Of a DNA stretch of 64,000 nt, positions 1-8,082 are shown in pieces. The stretch comes from Bradyrhizobium septentrionale. GTDB lineage: Bacteria; Pseudomonadota; Alphaproteobacteria; Rhizobiales; Xanthobacteraceae. How positions within the stretch are numbered: the stretch's first letter is position 1; each line of letters starts with the position of its first letter. The notes below the pieces were generated by a model. That model saw nothing but the letters and a program-made list of their open reading frames with translations. It ran no database searches and was not told the origin of the DNA. Both the position numbers and the translations under genes were made by a program. The stretch covers positions 8,388,501 to 8,452,500 of the forward strand of contig NZ_CP088285.1 in assembly GCF_011516645.4 (NCBI RefSeq), in the 5' to 3' direction.

Positions 1-1107
1 CTGGTCAGGCTCGCACGCAACGAGCGCGACCCGCTCGATCTCGATCTGCCCGAGCGCAAGATCCTGTTGAAGCCCGACGGCACCGTCGACCGGGTGATCG
101 TGCCGCAGCGGCTCGATGCGCACCGGCTGATCGAGGAGTTCATGATCCTCGCCAACGTCTCAGCCGCCGAGATGCTGGAGAAAAAGGCGCTGCCGCTGAT
201 CTACCGCGTGCACGACGAGCCGAGCCAGGAGAAGGTTCACAACCTCCAGGAATTCCTGAAGACGCTCGACCTGCCCTTCACCAAGCAGGGTGCGCTGCGG
301 CCCGCGCAGTTCAACCGCGTGCTGGCGCAGGTCTCGGGCGAGGACTATGAACCGCTGGTCAACGAGGTGGTGTTGCGCTCGCAGGCGCAGGCCGAATACT
401 CCGCCGAGAATTACGGTCATTTCGGCTTGAACCTGCGCCGTTACGCGCACTTCACCTCTCCGATCCGGCGCTATGCCGACCTGATCGTGCATCGCGCGCT
501 GATCCGCGCGCTCGGCCTCGGCGAAGGCGCCTTGCCGACCGATGAGACCGTGGAGACGCTGGCCGAGATCGCGGCGCAGATTTCCGTCACCGAGCGCCGC
601 GCGATGAAGGCGGAGCGCGAGACCACCGACCGGCTGATCGCGCATTTCCTTGCTGACAAGGTCGGCGCCTCGTTCCAGGGCCGCATTTCCGGCGTGACGC
701 GATCCGGCCTGTTCGTGAAGCTCGATGACACCGGCGCCGACGGCCTGATCCCGATCCGCACCATCGGCAGCGAATATTTCAACTACGACGAAACCCGCCA
801 CGCGCTGATCGGCTCGCGCAGCGGAACCATGTATCGGCTCGGCGACGTCGTCGACGTCCGGCTGGTCGAGGCAGCTCCAGTGGCGGGCGCGCTGCGCTTT
901 GAGCTATTATCCGGCGGCCAGGCAATTCCGCGCGGCAGAAAACGCGAGGGCGCAAGGGCCGAACGTGGCGCCGCGGGATTTGGCAAGGGACCAGGCAAGG
1001 GAACTGGCAAGAAGGCGCACAAGGAGCGGAAGGCGCGCAACAAGAAGGACCGCAAGCCGGCGAAGTCCAAGCCCGGCAAATCGAAGCGAGGCACGTCATG
1101 GAAGTGA
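1..1107 (+). CDS. rnr: Ribonuclease R, C-terminal part (5' end outside window)
   Basis: 3'-5' exoribonuclease of the RNB family that degrades structured RNA in the cytoplasm. The frame is open from base 1, so only the last 368 residues are present. Visible are the end of the RNB catalytic domain, with the family signature HFTSPIRRYADLIVHRAL near residues 151-168, then an S1 RNA-binding domain at about 224-305 (GASFQGRISGVTRSGLFVKL), and a Lys/Arg-rich tail. That tail is typical of RNase R and absent from RNase II. The stop overlaps the start of the DUF983 gene, so the two are probably co-transcribed. Confidence 0.93.
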   Translation: MVRLARNERDPLDLDLPERKILLKPDGTVDRVIVPQRLDAHRLIEEFMILANVSAAEMLEKKALPLIYRVHDEPSQEKVHNLQEFLKTLDLPFTKQGALRPAQFNRVLAQVSGEDYEPLVNEVVLRSQAQAEYSAENYGHFGLNLRRYAHFTSPIRRYADLIVHRALIRALGLGEGALPTDETVETLAEIAAQISVTERRAMKAERETTDRLIAHFLADKVGASFQGRISGVTRSGLFVKLDDTGADGLIPIRTIGSEYFNYDETRHALIGSRSGTMYRLGDVVDVRLVEAAPVAGALRFELLSGGQAIPRGRKREGARAERGAAGFGKGPGKGTGKKAHKERKARNKKDRKPAKSKPGKSKRGTSWK

Positions 1108-1535
1108 CACCGCCGACAGTGGTCTGGACTCGCGACGGAGCCGAGCCCGAGAAGCGCGACGTGTGGAGCGCGATGAAACGCGGGTTCCTTGGCCGCTGCC
1201 CGCGCTGCGGAAAAGGCAAACTGTTTCGCAAGTTTCTCAAATGCGACGGCCATTGCCCGGTCTGCGACCTCGACTTCTCGCCGCATCGCGCCGACGATCT
1301 GCCCGCCTATCTCGTCATCGTCATCGTCGGCCATATCGTGGTACCGACCGCGCTGTGGATCGAGACCGACTATTCGCCGCCGGTGTGGCTGCAACTTGCG
1401 ATCTATCTGCCGTTCACGCTGTTCGCATCGCTGGCGCTGCTGCAGCCGGTGAAGGGAGCCGTGATTGGATTGCAATGGGCCCTGCGCATGCATGGCTTTG
1501 ACGAAAATGCCCCTAGCGACATCCCGCCGGTCTAG
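1098..1535 (+). CDS. DUF983 family membrane protein
   Basis: A 145-residue protein of unknown function. It has an N-terminal zinc-ribbon-like segment with C34-P-R-C37 and C53-P-V-C56 (RCPRCGKGKLF...CPVCDLDF), followed by two hydrophobic helices at about 69-88 and 97-120. This matches the DUF983 family. The ATG lies inside the last codons of rnr (10-bp overlap), which implies translational coupling. The role is not known; membrane location is inferred from hydrophobicity. Confidence 0.85.
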   Translation: MEVTPPTVVWTRDGAEPEKRDVWSAMKRGFLGRCPRCGKGKLFRKFLKCDGHCPVCDLDFSPHRADDLPAYLVIVIVGHIVVPTALWIETDYSPPVWLQLAIYLPFTLFASLALLQPVKGAVIGLQWALRMHGFDENAPSDIPPV

Positions 1536-1571
1536 CTAAACCGGGCCGCAAGAAGAAATGAAAGGGATGAA

Positions 1572-2321
1572 ATGACTGAAGCTGCCGCACCTGCCGCCGT
1601 TGTCCACCAGGGCGAAAAAGAAGCCGATCATCATGCGTATTTTCGGCCGAAGGATGCGGCGACGCTGATCCTGATCGATCGCTCCGGTGCCAAGCCGAAG
1701 GTGCTGGTCGGCAAGCGCCATGACAAGGTGGTATTCATGCCGGGCAAATTCGTCTTCCCCGGCGGCCGCGTCGACAAGGCCGACAACCGCGTGCCGGTCG
1801 CAGCGCCGATCACGCCGGAGCTGGAAGCCAATCTGCTCAAGGGCAGCCCGAAGATCACGCCCGGCCGCGCGCGTGCGCTCGCCAATGCCGCGATCCGCGA
1901 AGCCTGCGAAGAGACCGGGCTCTGCCTCGGCCGCAAGGTCGAGAAGACGCCGAAGCTTGATGGACCCTGGGCGCCGTTCGCCGGCGCCGGCCTGCTGCCC
2001 GATCCGTCCGGCCTGTTCCTGATCGCGCGCGCGATCACGCCGCCCGGCCGCGTCCGCCGCTTCGACACCCGCTTCTTCACCGCCGATGCCTCAGCGATCG
2101 CGCATCGCGTCGAAGGCGTGGTGCACGCCGACGCCGAGCTGGTCGAGCTGGTCTGGGTTGAGATCGGCTCCGAGCCGCTCGCCGATGCGCATGCCATGAC
2201 CAAGAACGTGCTCGCCGAGCTCGACCGCCGTCTCGCCACCGGCCCGCTCCGCCACGACGCGCCGGTGCCGTTCTTCCATTTCTACGGCGGCAAGATGCAC
2301 AAGGACGTGCTTGGGGCATGA
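1572..2321 (+). CDS. NUDIX hydrolase with interrupted Nudix box
   Basis: 249 residues. The Nudix box is split. The glycine half, FPGGRVDKAD, lies near residues 62-71 and the catalytic half, REACEETGL, at 109-117, with about 35 extra residues between. Interrupted boxes of this sort are known in the NUDT19-like group that acts on CoA-type substrates. That is only a hint, and the substrate cannot be read from sequence. It follows the DUF983 gene by 36 bp on the same strand and may belong to the same transcript. Confidence 0.85.
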   Translation: MTEAAAPAAVVHQGEKEADHHAYFRPKDAATLILIDRSGAKPKVLVGKRHDKVVFMPGKFVFPGGRVDKADNRVPVAAPITPELEANLLKGSPKITPGRARALANAAIREACEETGLCLGRKVEKTPKLDGPWAPFAGAGLLPDPSGLFLIARAITPPGRVRRFDTRFFTADASAIAHRVEGVVHADAELVELVWVEIGSEPLADAHAMTKNVLAELDRRLATGPLRHDAPVPFFHFYGGKMHKDVLGA

Positions 2322-2349
2322 TCACCGCAATGCCGGACTCAGCGTCAGG

Positions 2350-2865
2350 TCAGTGCACGGCTGATATCACCGAGGGCAGCATGTGCGCAGCGACCACCCT
2401 GTGTCCCTCCGGCGTGAAGTGAATGTGGTCCGGCTGCAAATAATTGCGCAGCACCGCATTCCACCACATCGGGATCACGCGGATGCCCCGGCTGCGCAGC
2501 CGGGCCTCGATCGCCGCAAGCTCAGCATTTTGATCGCCTTGATGCAATCGCCTGGCGTTCCAGCCGCCACCGACCCGGTCGAGCAGCACGATCTTGGTCC
2601 CTGCGGGGACCGCGGAATCGAGCCGGGCCAGCATGCCCGCATTGGTATCGCCGTTGATGCCGGCGTTGGTGACTTGAACGCGACGGCCCTTCGCCGCCAG
2701 CATGCCTTCCAGTTGCGCCGGCCAGGCATCCGAACTGCTGACGCCCCGGCCCGCGACATTGCTCGCGCCGATCGCAACGATCTGCGCCCGCGCCGGTCTG
2801 CCGAGACAGAGCGCGATCGCGACCAGGAAGCCCGCGATCAGCCATGGTCTTGCCGGATAGATCAT
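2350..2865 (-). CDS. Exported SGNH/GDSL-type hydrolase
   Basis: 171-residue lipase/esterase of the SGNH superfamily. An N-terminal signal peptide (to about residue 27, ending ARA-Q) suggests export. The nucleophile block reads IVAIGASNVAGRG, with Ser35 in a GASN version of GDSL. Gly69 in NAGINGDT supplies block II, a GGGWN stretch is a weak block III, and D146-H-I-H149 forms the catalytic Asp/His block. A good ribosome site (GGAGGGG) precedes the ATG. It is short for the family (usually 180-220) and the block III match is loose, so activity is likely but not certain. Confidence 0.78.
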   Translation of the reverse strand: MIYPARPWLIAGFLVAIALCLGRPARAQIVAIGASNVAGRGVSSSDAWPAQLEGMLAAKGRRVQVTNAGINGDTNAGMLARLDSAVPAGTKIVLLDRVGGGWNARRLHQGDQNAELAAIEARLRSRGIRVIPMWWNAVLRNYLQPDHIHFTPEGHRVVAAHMLPSVISAVH

Positions 2866-3011
2866 GTCCCCTCCACGATGACAAAGGCGTCGGGTTGAAA
2901 ATATCCTCCGCTCGTCGCCCAGATTGCAAGAATCTTCTTAAGTACCCTCATGGCGTTGTCCGCGGCGCTCCCTATCTGTTCCGCTAACGACATCAAGAAC
3001 GGAACGGGGCA

Positions 3012-4337
3012 ATGGCGAAGCGTCAACTCAAGCTCGGCGCGTTCATGCGGCCGATCAGCATTCACACCGGCGCCTGGCGCTATCCCGGGGCCTGGCCCGA
3101 CGCCAATTTCAACTTCGACCACATCAAGACGCTGATCCGGAAGCTCGAAGCCGGCAAGTTCGACGCATTTTTCATGGCCGACCATCTGGCCGTGCTGAAC
3201 ATGCCGATCAACGCGCTGAAGCGCAGCCACACCGTGACCTCGTTCGAGCCGTTCACCCTGCTCTCAGCGCTGTCGGCCGTCACCGAGCATATCGGCCTGA
3301 TCGCGACCGGCTCGACCACCTTCGACGAGCCTTATCACGTCGCGCGGCGCTTCGCCTCGCTCGACCACATCTCCGGCGGCCGCGCCGGCTGGAATATCGT
3401 CACCACGTCCAATCCGGACGCGGCGCTGAATTTCGGCCTCGACGATCACATGGAGCATGCCGAGCGCTACAAGCGCGCCCGTGAGTTCTACGACGTCGTC
3501 ACCGGCCTCTGGGATTCCTTCGCCGATGACGCATTCGTGCGCGATGTCGAGTCCGGGCTGTTCGTCGATCCCGACAAGATGCATGTGCTCAACCACAAGG
3601 GCCAATATCTCTCGGTCCGCGGTCCGCTGAATATCGCCCGCCCGGTGCAGGGTTGGCCTGTCATTGTGCAGGCCGGCGCATCCGACGACGGCAGGCAGCT
3701 TGCGGCCGAGACTGCGGAAGCCGTCTTCACCGGCGGTGGCAGCCTTGCGGACGGACAAAAGCTCTATGCCGACATCAAGGGCCGCATGGAGAAGATCGGC
3801 CGCGATCCCGAGCATCTGAAGATCCTGCCCGGCGCCTTCGTGGTGGTCGGCGACAGCGTCGAGGAAGCCAAGGAGAAGCGCGCGTTGCTCGACAGCCGCG
3901 TGCATTACGAGAGCGCGATCGCCTCGCTCTCGGTGATCCTCGGCACCGACGCGTCCCGCTTCGATCCCGACGGGCCGTTACCGGAGATTCCCGAGACCAA
4001 TGCCAGCAAGAGCGGCCGGCAACGCCTCGTCGATGTCGCTGCGCGCGACAAGCTGACCGTGCGCCAACTCGCGCAGCGCGTCGGCGGCTATGGCGGGCTC
4101 GCCTTCGTCGGCACGCCGCAGACCATCGCCGATCAGATGGAGGAATGGCTGACCGGCCGCGGCAGCGACGGCTTCAACATCATGTTCCCCTATCTGCCGC
4201 AGGGCCTGTTCGAGTTCGTCGACAAGGTCGTTCCCGAATTGCAGAAGCGCGGGATCTTCCGCAAGGAATACGAGGGCAAGACCCTGCGCGAGAATCTGGG
4301 CCTTCCGCGGCCGAAGAACCAGTTCTTCGAGGGTTGA
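3012..4337 (+). CDS. FMN-dependent monooxygenase, NtaA/SnaA/DszA family
   Basis: 441-residue LLM-class flavin-dependent oxidoreductase. Members use reduced flavin (FMNH2) from a partner reductase to oxidise small organosulfur or organonitrogen compounds. The family start (LGAFMRPISIHTGAWRYPG), the AGWNIVTTSNPDAALNFG block and the C-terminal YLPQGLFEFVDKVVPELQKRG block are all present and the length is normal. No reductase gene or transporter is adjacent, so the substrate is open. The neighbours on both sides run on the opposite strand, so it stands alone. Confidence 0.9.
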   Translation: MAKRQLKLGAFMRPISIHTGAWRYPGAWPDANFNFDHIKTLIRKLEAGKFDAFFMADHLAVLNMPINALKRSHTVTSFEPFTLLSALSAVTEHIGLIATGSTTFDEPYHVARRFASLDHISGGRAGWNIVTTSNPDAALNFGLDDHMEHAERYKRAREFYDVVTGLWDSFADDAFVRDVESGLFVDPDKMHVLNHKGQYLSVRGPLNIARPVQGWPVIVQAGASDDGRQLAAETAEAVFTGGGSLADGQKLYADIKGRMEKIGRDPEHLKILPGAFVVVGDSVEEAKEKRALLDSRVHYESAIASLSVILGTDASRFDPDGPLPEIPETNASKSGRQRLVDVAARDKLTVRQLAQRVGGYGGLAFVGTPQTIADQMEEWLTGRGSDGFNIMFPYLPQGLFEFVDKVVPELQKRGIFRKEYEGKTLRENLGLPRPKNQFFEG

Positions 4338-4358
4338 TCGAGGGCCCGCCGATTGATG

Positions 4359-4907
4359 CTAGTCCGCGTCGGGCTCGGTGCCGACATAGTCCTTCGGCCG
4401 CAGCATCAGCTCGGCACCGAGCGTGCGTGCAAACGCGTTCGCCTCGTCGCGGCGGCTGAAGGAGGACACCATGACCGGCCTCGTGCCGCGGCCGCCGCAC
4501 AGGCTCACGTGATACGCGGTGAAGCTGCAATCGGGATCGGAGTGATCGGTGATGCTGATGAACTTGAATTCGCTGAGTTGCCGCAGGCTGCGAAACTTCA
4601 GCGGACCGAACTGATTGGTGACGACCAGCTGCCGCGAGATCGGGTCGACCTCGATGAAGTAGCGCAGCGTCGCCAGGATCAGTCCGGGCACGCCGATCAC
4701 CAGCGCAAAGCCGGTCAGAAACAGCAGCCCGACCCAGTCCTCGCTCCAGTAGCCCGATCCGGTCAGATCGGCCTTGAGGATCAGGCCGATGTAGTAAGCG
4801 AAGTAGAGGCCGCCTGCGAGGAACGGCAGCGAGGCCAGGCGGAAGTACCACTGCTTCAGCCATTCGACGCGCACGCCCTGGCCGTCATGGGTGATTGCAA
4901 CCGGCAT
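4359..4907 (-). CDS. Hypothetical membrane protein with two helices
   Basis: About 182 residues. Two hydrophobic segments (FRLASLPFLAGGLYFAYYIG and LLFLTGFALVIGVPGLILAT) are followed by a soluble C-terminal half with beta-rich character. I do not recognise the family. The start at 4907 is chosen because GAGG lies 5 nt upstream of it; an in-frame ATG 15 bp further upstream (4922) is the alternative and has a poor ribosome site. The gene converges on the flavin monooxygenase and diverges from rpmG. Confidence 0.7.
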   Translation of the reverse strand: MPVAITHDGQGVRVEWLKQWYFRLASLPFLAGGLYFAYYIGLILKADLTGSGYWSEDWVGLLFLTGFALVIGVPGLILATLRYFIEVDPISRQLVVTNQFGPLKFRSLRQLSEFKFISITDHSDPDCSFTAYHVSLCGGRGTRPVMVSSFSRRDEANAFARTLGAELMLRPKDYVGTEPDAD

Positions 4908-5037
4908 CCTGTCCTCTGCCATCAACTGGAAACGGGAACAGGCGGTAGTCGGGAGTCCGGTGCGCCAGGTTCGACGAAAAATCGCCCCTTTGGCGGCGAA
5001 AAGCCTCGAAATCAGGCCCGTTTCGGCCGGGAAATCC

Positions 5038-5065
5038 TTGACTTCCCTCGGTTTATGGCTAGTTT
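5038..5065 (+). promoter_or_regulatory. Likely housekeeping promoter of rpmG
   Basis: TTGACT at 5038-5043, a 16-bp spacer and TAGTTT at 5060-5065, about 65 bp before the rpmG start. The CTTGAC form of the -35 box is the usual alphaproteobacterial one. The -10 box is only a moderate match. Confidence 0.5.
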
Positions 5066-5128
5066 CCCGGCCAAACGCGGGCCGATTTGGCCGGCTCCCG
5101 ATATCCCTGCATTTTCGAGGTTTTGCAC

Positions 5129-5296
5129 ATGGCCAAGGCGGTCACCATCAAGGTCAAGCTCGTGTCGACGGCCGATACCGGCTTCTACTACGTCGCCAAG
5201 AAGAATTCGCGCACCATGACCGACAAGCTGGTCAAGAAGAAGTACGACCCGGTCGCGCGCAAGCACGTCGAGTTCAAGGAAGCCAAGATCAAGTAA
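5129..5296 (+). CDS. rpmG: 50S ribosomal protein L33
   Basis: 55-residue ribosomal protein, full length ([20 protein letters not shown] to the C-terminal VEFKEAKIK). The ATG at 5129 is preferred over upstream in-frame starts because L33 begins MAK in this group and a CGAGG ribosome site precedes it. It lacks the Cys pairs of zinc-binding L33, so it is the C-minus form. It has its own promoter and a strong terminator, so it is a monocistronic unit. Confidence 0.97.
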   Translation: MAKAVTIKVKLVSTADTGFYYVAKKNSRTMTDKLVKKKYDPVARKHVEFKEAKIK

Positions 5297-5319
5297 GATC
5301 GCCTGCTTCTGACGTTTCA

Positions 5320-5345
5320 AACGGGGCCCCTTGGGCCCCGTTTTT
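5320..5345 (+). terminator. Rho-independent terminator of rpmG
   Basis: A stem CGGGGCCC / GGGCCCCG (5322-5329 with 5333-5340) closes a 3-nt loop and runs into TTTTT, 25 bp after the rpmG stop. Confidence 0.9.
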
Positions 5346-5431
5346 GCTTTGTAGCCACGCGTCATCCCTGATGCGTCCCGGGACCGCCCCGGGCGAAGGA
5401 CGTTCCTCAGGATGTGGCGCTACTACCGGCG

Positions 5432-5560
5432 CTAGCGCTTGAACGCCTCATCACGCAGATGCGCATCCGCGATTTGCGCATCCGGATTATGCGTGATGGT
5501 CATGAACCAAACCAGGCTGAAGAACAACGACCACGCTGTGTTCCAATAGAACCAGTTCAT
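5432..5560 (-). CDS. Small hydrophobic protein of 42 residues
   Basis: A short frame beginning MNWFYWNTAWSLFFSLVWFM and ending HLRDEAFKR. It has one aromatic-rich membrane helix (residues 2-22) and a short charged tail. An AGGTGAT ribosome site sits 6 nt before the ATG, and the frame is terminated by TAG. I do not recognise a family. It lies between the rpmG terminator and the remnant of an ammonium transporter, both of which leave room for a small independent gene. The evidence is the combination of ribosome site, helix and clean stop; no homolog can be checked here. Confidence 0.5.
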   Translation of the reverse strand: MNWFYWNTAWSLFFSLVWFMTITHNPDAQIADAHLRDEAFKR

Positions 5561-5631
5561 GGGATCACCTCGAACAGCTTTCACCCGTACCGGCCGGCGA
5601 ACATCGCCGGCCTTGCGGAACGCCGCCCAAT

Positions 5632-5948
5632 CTACTGCACGACCTCGCCGTGCAGCGCGAGATCCAGCCCTTCCCGTTCGACATCCCGCGTCACGCGAAG
5701 CCCGACGAAGAGATTGATCACGAACAGGATGACCAGACTCACGATAGCATCATACACGAATACGGTCGCGACGCCGATGCACTGATTGATGAACTGCCCG
5801 GCATTCCCCTCCAGAACGCCTGCCGTACCGCCAATGCGATCGGCGTGTAGACGAAGATCGCCCACGACCCGATGAACCAGAGCATCGCAGAGAACTTCAT
5901 CCGCTCGTCGAACGCACCGGCAATCAGCGCCAGCGTGACGCCGGCGAC
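5632..5948 (-). pseudogene. Remnant of an ammonium transporter (Amt family)
   Basis: Two pieces of an Amt/AmtB channel survive in different frames. The upstream piece (about 5848-5940, minus strand) reads ALIAGAFDERMKFSAMLWF, the Amt helix region with its GAFxERMKFSA signature. The downstream piece (5632-5830) reads GVLEGNAGQFINQ through GLRVTRDVEREGLDLALHGE, the conserved Amt C-terminal tail. A full Amt has about 400 or more residues; roughly 200 between the pieces, and the whole N-terminal half, are missing, with a frameshift at the junction near 5830-5850. It sits immediately downstream of the MFS gene on the same strand. Confidence 0.8.
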
Positions 5949-5983
5949 TGCCCGCGCACGTGGCACCTTGCCGTGATCGGAAG

Positions 5984-7216
5984 CTAGGCGACCTTGAGCA
6001 GCGGCGGTTGCGACGGCCGGATCAGCGCGAAGGCGACCTGGATGATGCCGCCGGCAAGGCCGAGCGCGACGCCGATCCGCCAGGCCATGGTGTAGGAGCC
6101 GAGCGAGTCGTAGATCACCCCGCCGCCATAGGCACCGAGGAAGCTGCCGACCTGGTGGCTCATGAAGGCGAGGCCCTGGATCATCGCCTGCCAGCGCAGT
6201 CCGAACATCTCGGCCACCGCACCCGCGACCAGCGGACCGACACCCATCCAGAGGAAGCCCATGGTGGCGCCGAACAGCAGCGTCGAGCCAGGCGTCGCCG
6301 GCAGCATGAAATACCAGGCGAGCGCCAGCGAACGCAGGATGTAGATCGCGCCGAGCAGCGCCAGCTTGTTCCAGCGCTGGCCGGCCCAGCCGAAGAACAG
6401 CGAGCCCAGCACGTTGAAGCCGCCGATCATGCCGAGCGTCTGTGCGCTCAGCATTGGATCGAGCCCGCAGATCGCCAGATACGACGGCAGATGCGTGGTG
6501 AGGAAGACGAGCTGCATGCCGCAGACCATGTAGGCGCAGGTCATCACCACGAAGGATGCGTTGCCGAACGCGGTCTTCGCCGCGGTCGCCGCAGTGGCGT
6601 TGCCGATATCGTCGGCCGCGGGCTTCGGCAGCGGAATGTTGTCGACGCGCCCTGCGAACCAGGCGGCCGGAATCATTGCGATCGACAGGATCACAAAGCC
6701 GGCGAGCCCGACGCGCCACCCGAATCCTTCATTGAGCATCTGGCCGAGCGGCGCCGAGAGTAGTGCGCCGATCGAGCCCGCACCGGAGACGATGCCGAGT
6801 ACGGTCGAGCGCACCGTCTCCGGCACCGCCCGCGCGGCAACCGACATCGCAATCGCCGCCGCGGTACAGGCCAGCGAGGTGCCGATCAACACGCCGCCGC
6901 CGATCATGACACTGACCAGCCCGTTCGCGGTCGTCATCAGCACCAGGCCCGCGATATAGAGCAGCGCGCCGACCACCATGATGGGTCGAAAGCCGTACCG
7001 CACCGTCATTGCACCGGCGAGCGGCTGCAAAAAGCCCCAGGCGAGGTTCTGCACGGCCAGCGCCAGCGTAAAATCGGATATCGAAATGTGGATGTCGTGC
7101 GTCAGCGGCTGCATGAAGATGCCGAGGCTCTGCCGCAGCCCCATGCTCAGCGTGAGCATGATGGAAGCGCCGATCAGAATGGGAAGCGTGGGACGCAGGA
7201 CCTGCAACAGGGGCAT
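5984..7216 (-). CDS. MFS transporter
   Basis: 410-residue major facilitator superfamily permease with about 12 membrane helices, resembling the OFA/oxalate-formate-antiporter-like or cyanate-type bacterial MFS proteins. The start at 7216 (MPLLQVLRPTLPILIGAS) is chosen over a longer form because GGGAGA lies 9-12 nt upstream. It is divergent from a TetR regulator, with a palindrome in the shared intergenic space, so it is probably the regulated exporter of that pair. The substrate is unknown. Confidence 0.88.
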   Translation of the reverse strand: MPLLQVLRPTLPILIGASIMLTLSMGLRQSLGIFMQPLTHDIHISISDFTLALAVQNLAWGFLQPLAGAMTVRYGFRPIMVVGALLYIAGLVLMTTANGLVSVMIGGGVLIGTSLACTAAAIAMSVAARAVPETVRSTVLGIVSGAGSIGALLSAPLGQMLNEGFGWRVGLAGFVILSIAMIPAAWFAGRVDNIPLPKPAADDIGNATAATAAKTAFGNASFVVMTCAYMVCGMQLVFLTTHLPSYLAICGLDPMLSAQTLGMIGGFNVLGSLFFGWAGQRWNKLALLGAIYILRSLALAWYFMLPATPGSTLLFGATMGFLWMGVGPLVAGAVAEMFGLRWQAMIQGLAFMSHQVGSFLGAYGGGVIYDSLGSYTMAWRIGVALGLAGGIIQVAFALIRPSQPPLLKVA

Positions 7217-7280
7217 TGTTCTTGTTCTCCCAAATGGGCACGGCACGAGTGCCGCAGGCTGCGATTCACGCTTGTTTTGG

Positions 7281-7310
7281 TTACACAGACCTGTGTACTT
7301 AGGCTATACA
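7281..7310. promoter_or_regulatory. Perfect palindrome (TetR operator candidate) and -10 box
   Basis: TACACAG-AC-CTGTGTA at 7282-7297 is a perfect 7+7 bp inverted repeat. TATACA at 7305-7310 can act as a -10 box for the TetR gene, with TTACAC (7281-7286) as -35, placing the palindrome inside the promoter. Size and position fit a TetR dimer site controlling both divergent genes. Confidence 0.72.
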
Positions 7311-7349
7311 GGGGGCGAGCTGTCAAGCAAAGAGGATCACGGCTGGCGC

Positions 7350-7952
7350 ATGGCTTCCCCGCCTCCCAAACAGACCATGAAAGAGCGGATCCTGGAGACC
7401 GCCGACAAGCTGTTCTACCTGCAAGGCATTCGCGCCATCGGCGTCGACACCATCGCGGCCGAGATCGGCATCAGCAAACGCACGCTCTACAATCACTTCC
7501 CGTCGAAGGACGCGCTGATCGAGGCTTACCTACAGCGCCGCTTCGTGCAGCCCCGCCCCTCCGACAAGCCGCCGGCCGAGCAGATTCTCGCGACCTTCGA
7601 TTCGCTGGAGCGGCGCTTTTCAGCGCGGGATTTTCGCGGCTGCCCGTTCGTCAACGCGGTGGCCGAACTCGGCCCGGAGGACGAGGACCGGACTATCAAG
7701 AACATCGCTGTTGCCTTCAAGGAAAGCCGCCGGGTCTGGTTTCGCGACCTGCTGCGGCAGCTCGGCGTCACCGATGCCGAGCGACTGGCGACCCAGCTCA
7801 CGCTGCTGGTCGATGGCTCGATCGCGCAGGACCTGGTGCGCGACGATCCCGGCATGGCGCGCGCCGCGAAGGAAGCTGCGCGTGTCTTGCTGGCGAATGC
7901 GGGGGTCAAGGTCGCCAAGGCCGATCACGCGGACAAGAAGCGCGGCGGCTGA
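7350..7952 (+). CDS. TetR/AcrR family transcriptional regulator
   Basis: 200 residues. The N-terminal helix-turn-helix occupies residues 11-57 (KERILETADKLFYLQGIRAI, then the recognition helix in GISKRTLYNHFPSKDAL). The C-terminal ligand domain is of the TetR type found in many rhizobial regulators (FRGCPFVNAVAELGPEDED). The ATG at 7350 follows AGAGGA and starts just before the HTH; longer in-frame extensions would overrun the MFS promoter. It is divergent from the MFS gene and probably represses both itself and the transporter. Confidence 0.9.
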   Translation: MASPPPKQTMKERILETADKLFYLQGIRAIGVDTIAAEIGISKRTLYNHFPSKDALIEAYLQRRFVQPRPSDKPPAEQILATFDSLERRFSARDFRGCPFVNAVAELGPEDEDRTIKNIAVAFKESRRVWFRDLLRQLGVTDAERLATQLTLLVDGSIAQDLVRDDPGMARAAKEAARVLLANAGVKVAKADHADKKRGG

Positions 7953-8082
7953 ATACGGTTGCGTCCCGAAGCGCGGTTTGGTTGATAGGGTCGACAACGC
8001 GCGACGGCGTCCGAAGGAATATTTCGTCAGGCGAGATTGACAGCGACCGCACAAGCAGCCCGCGGCGCAATAGGGAGCGACC

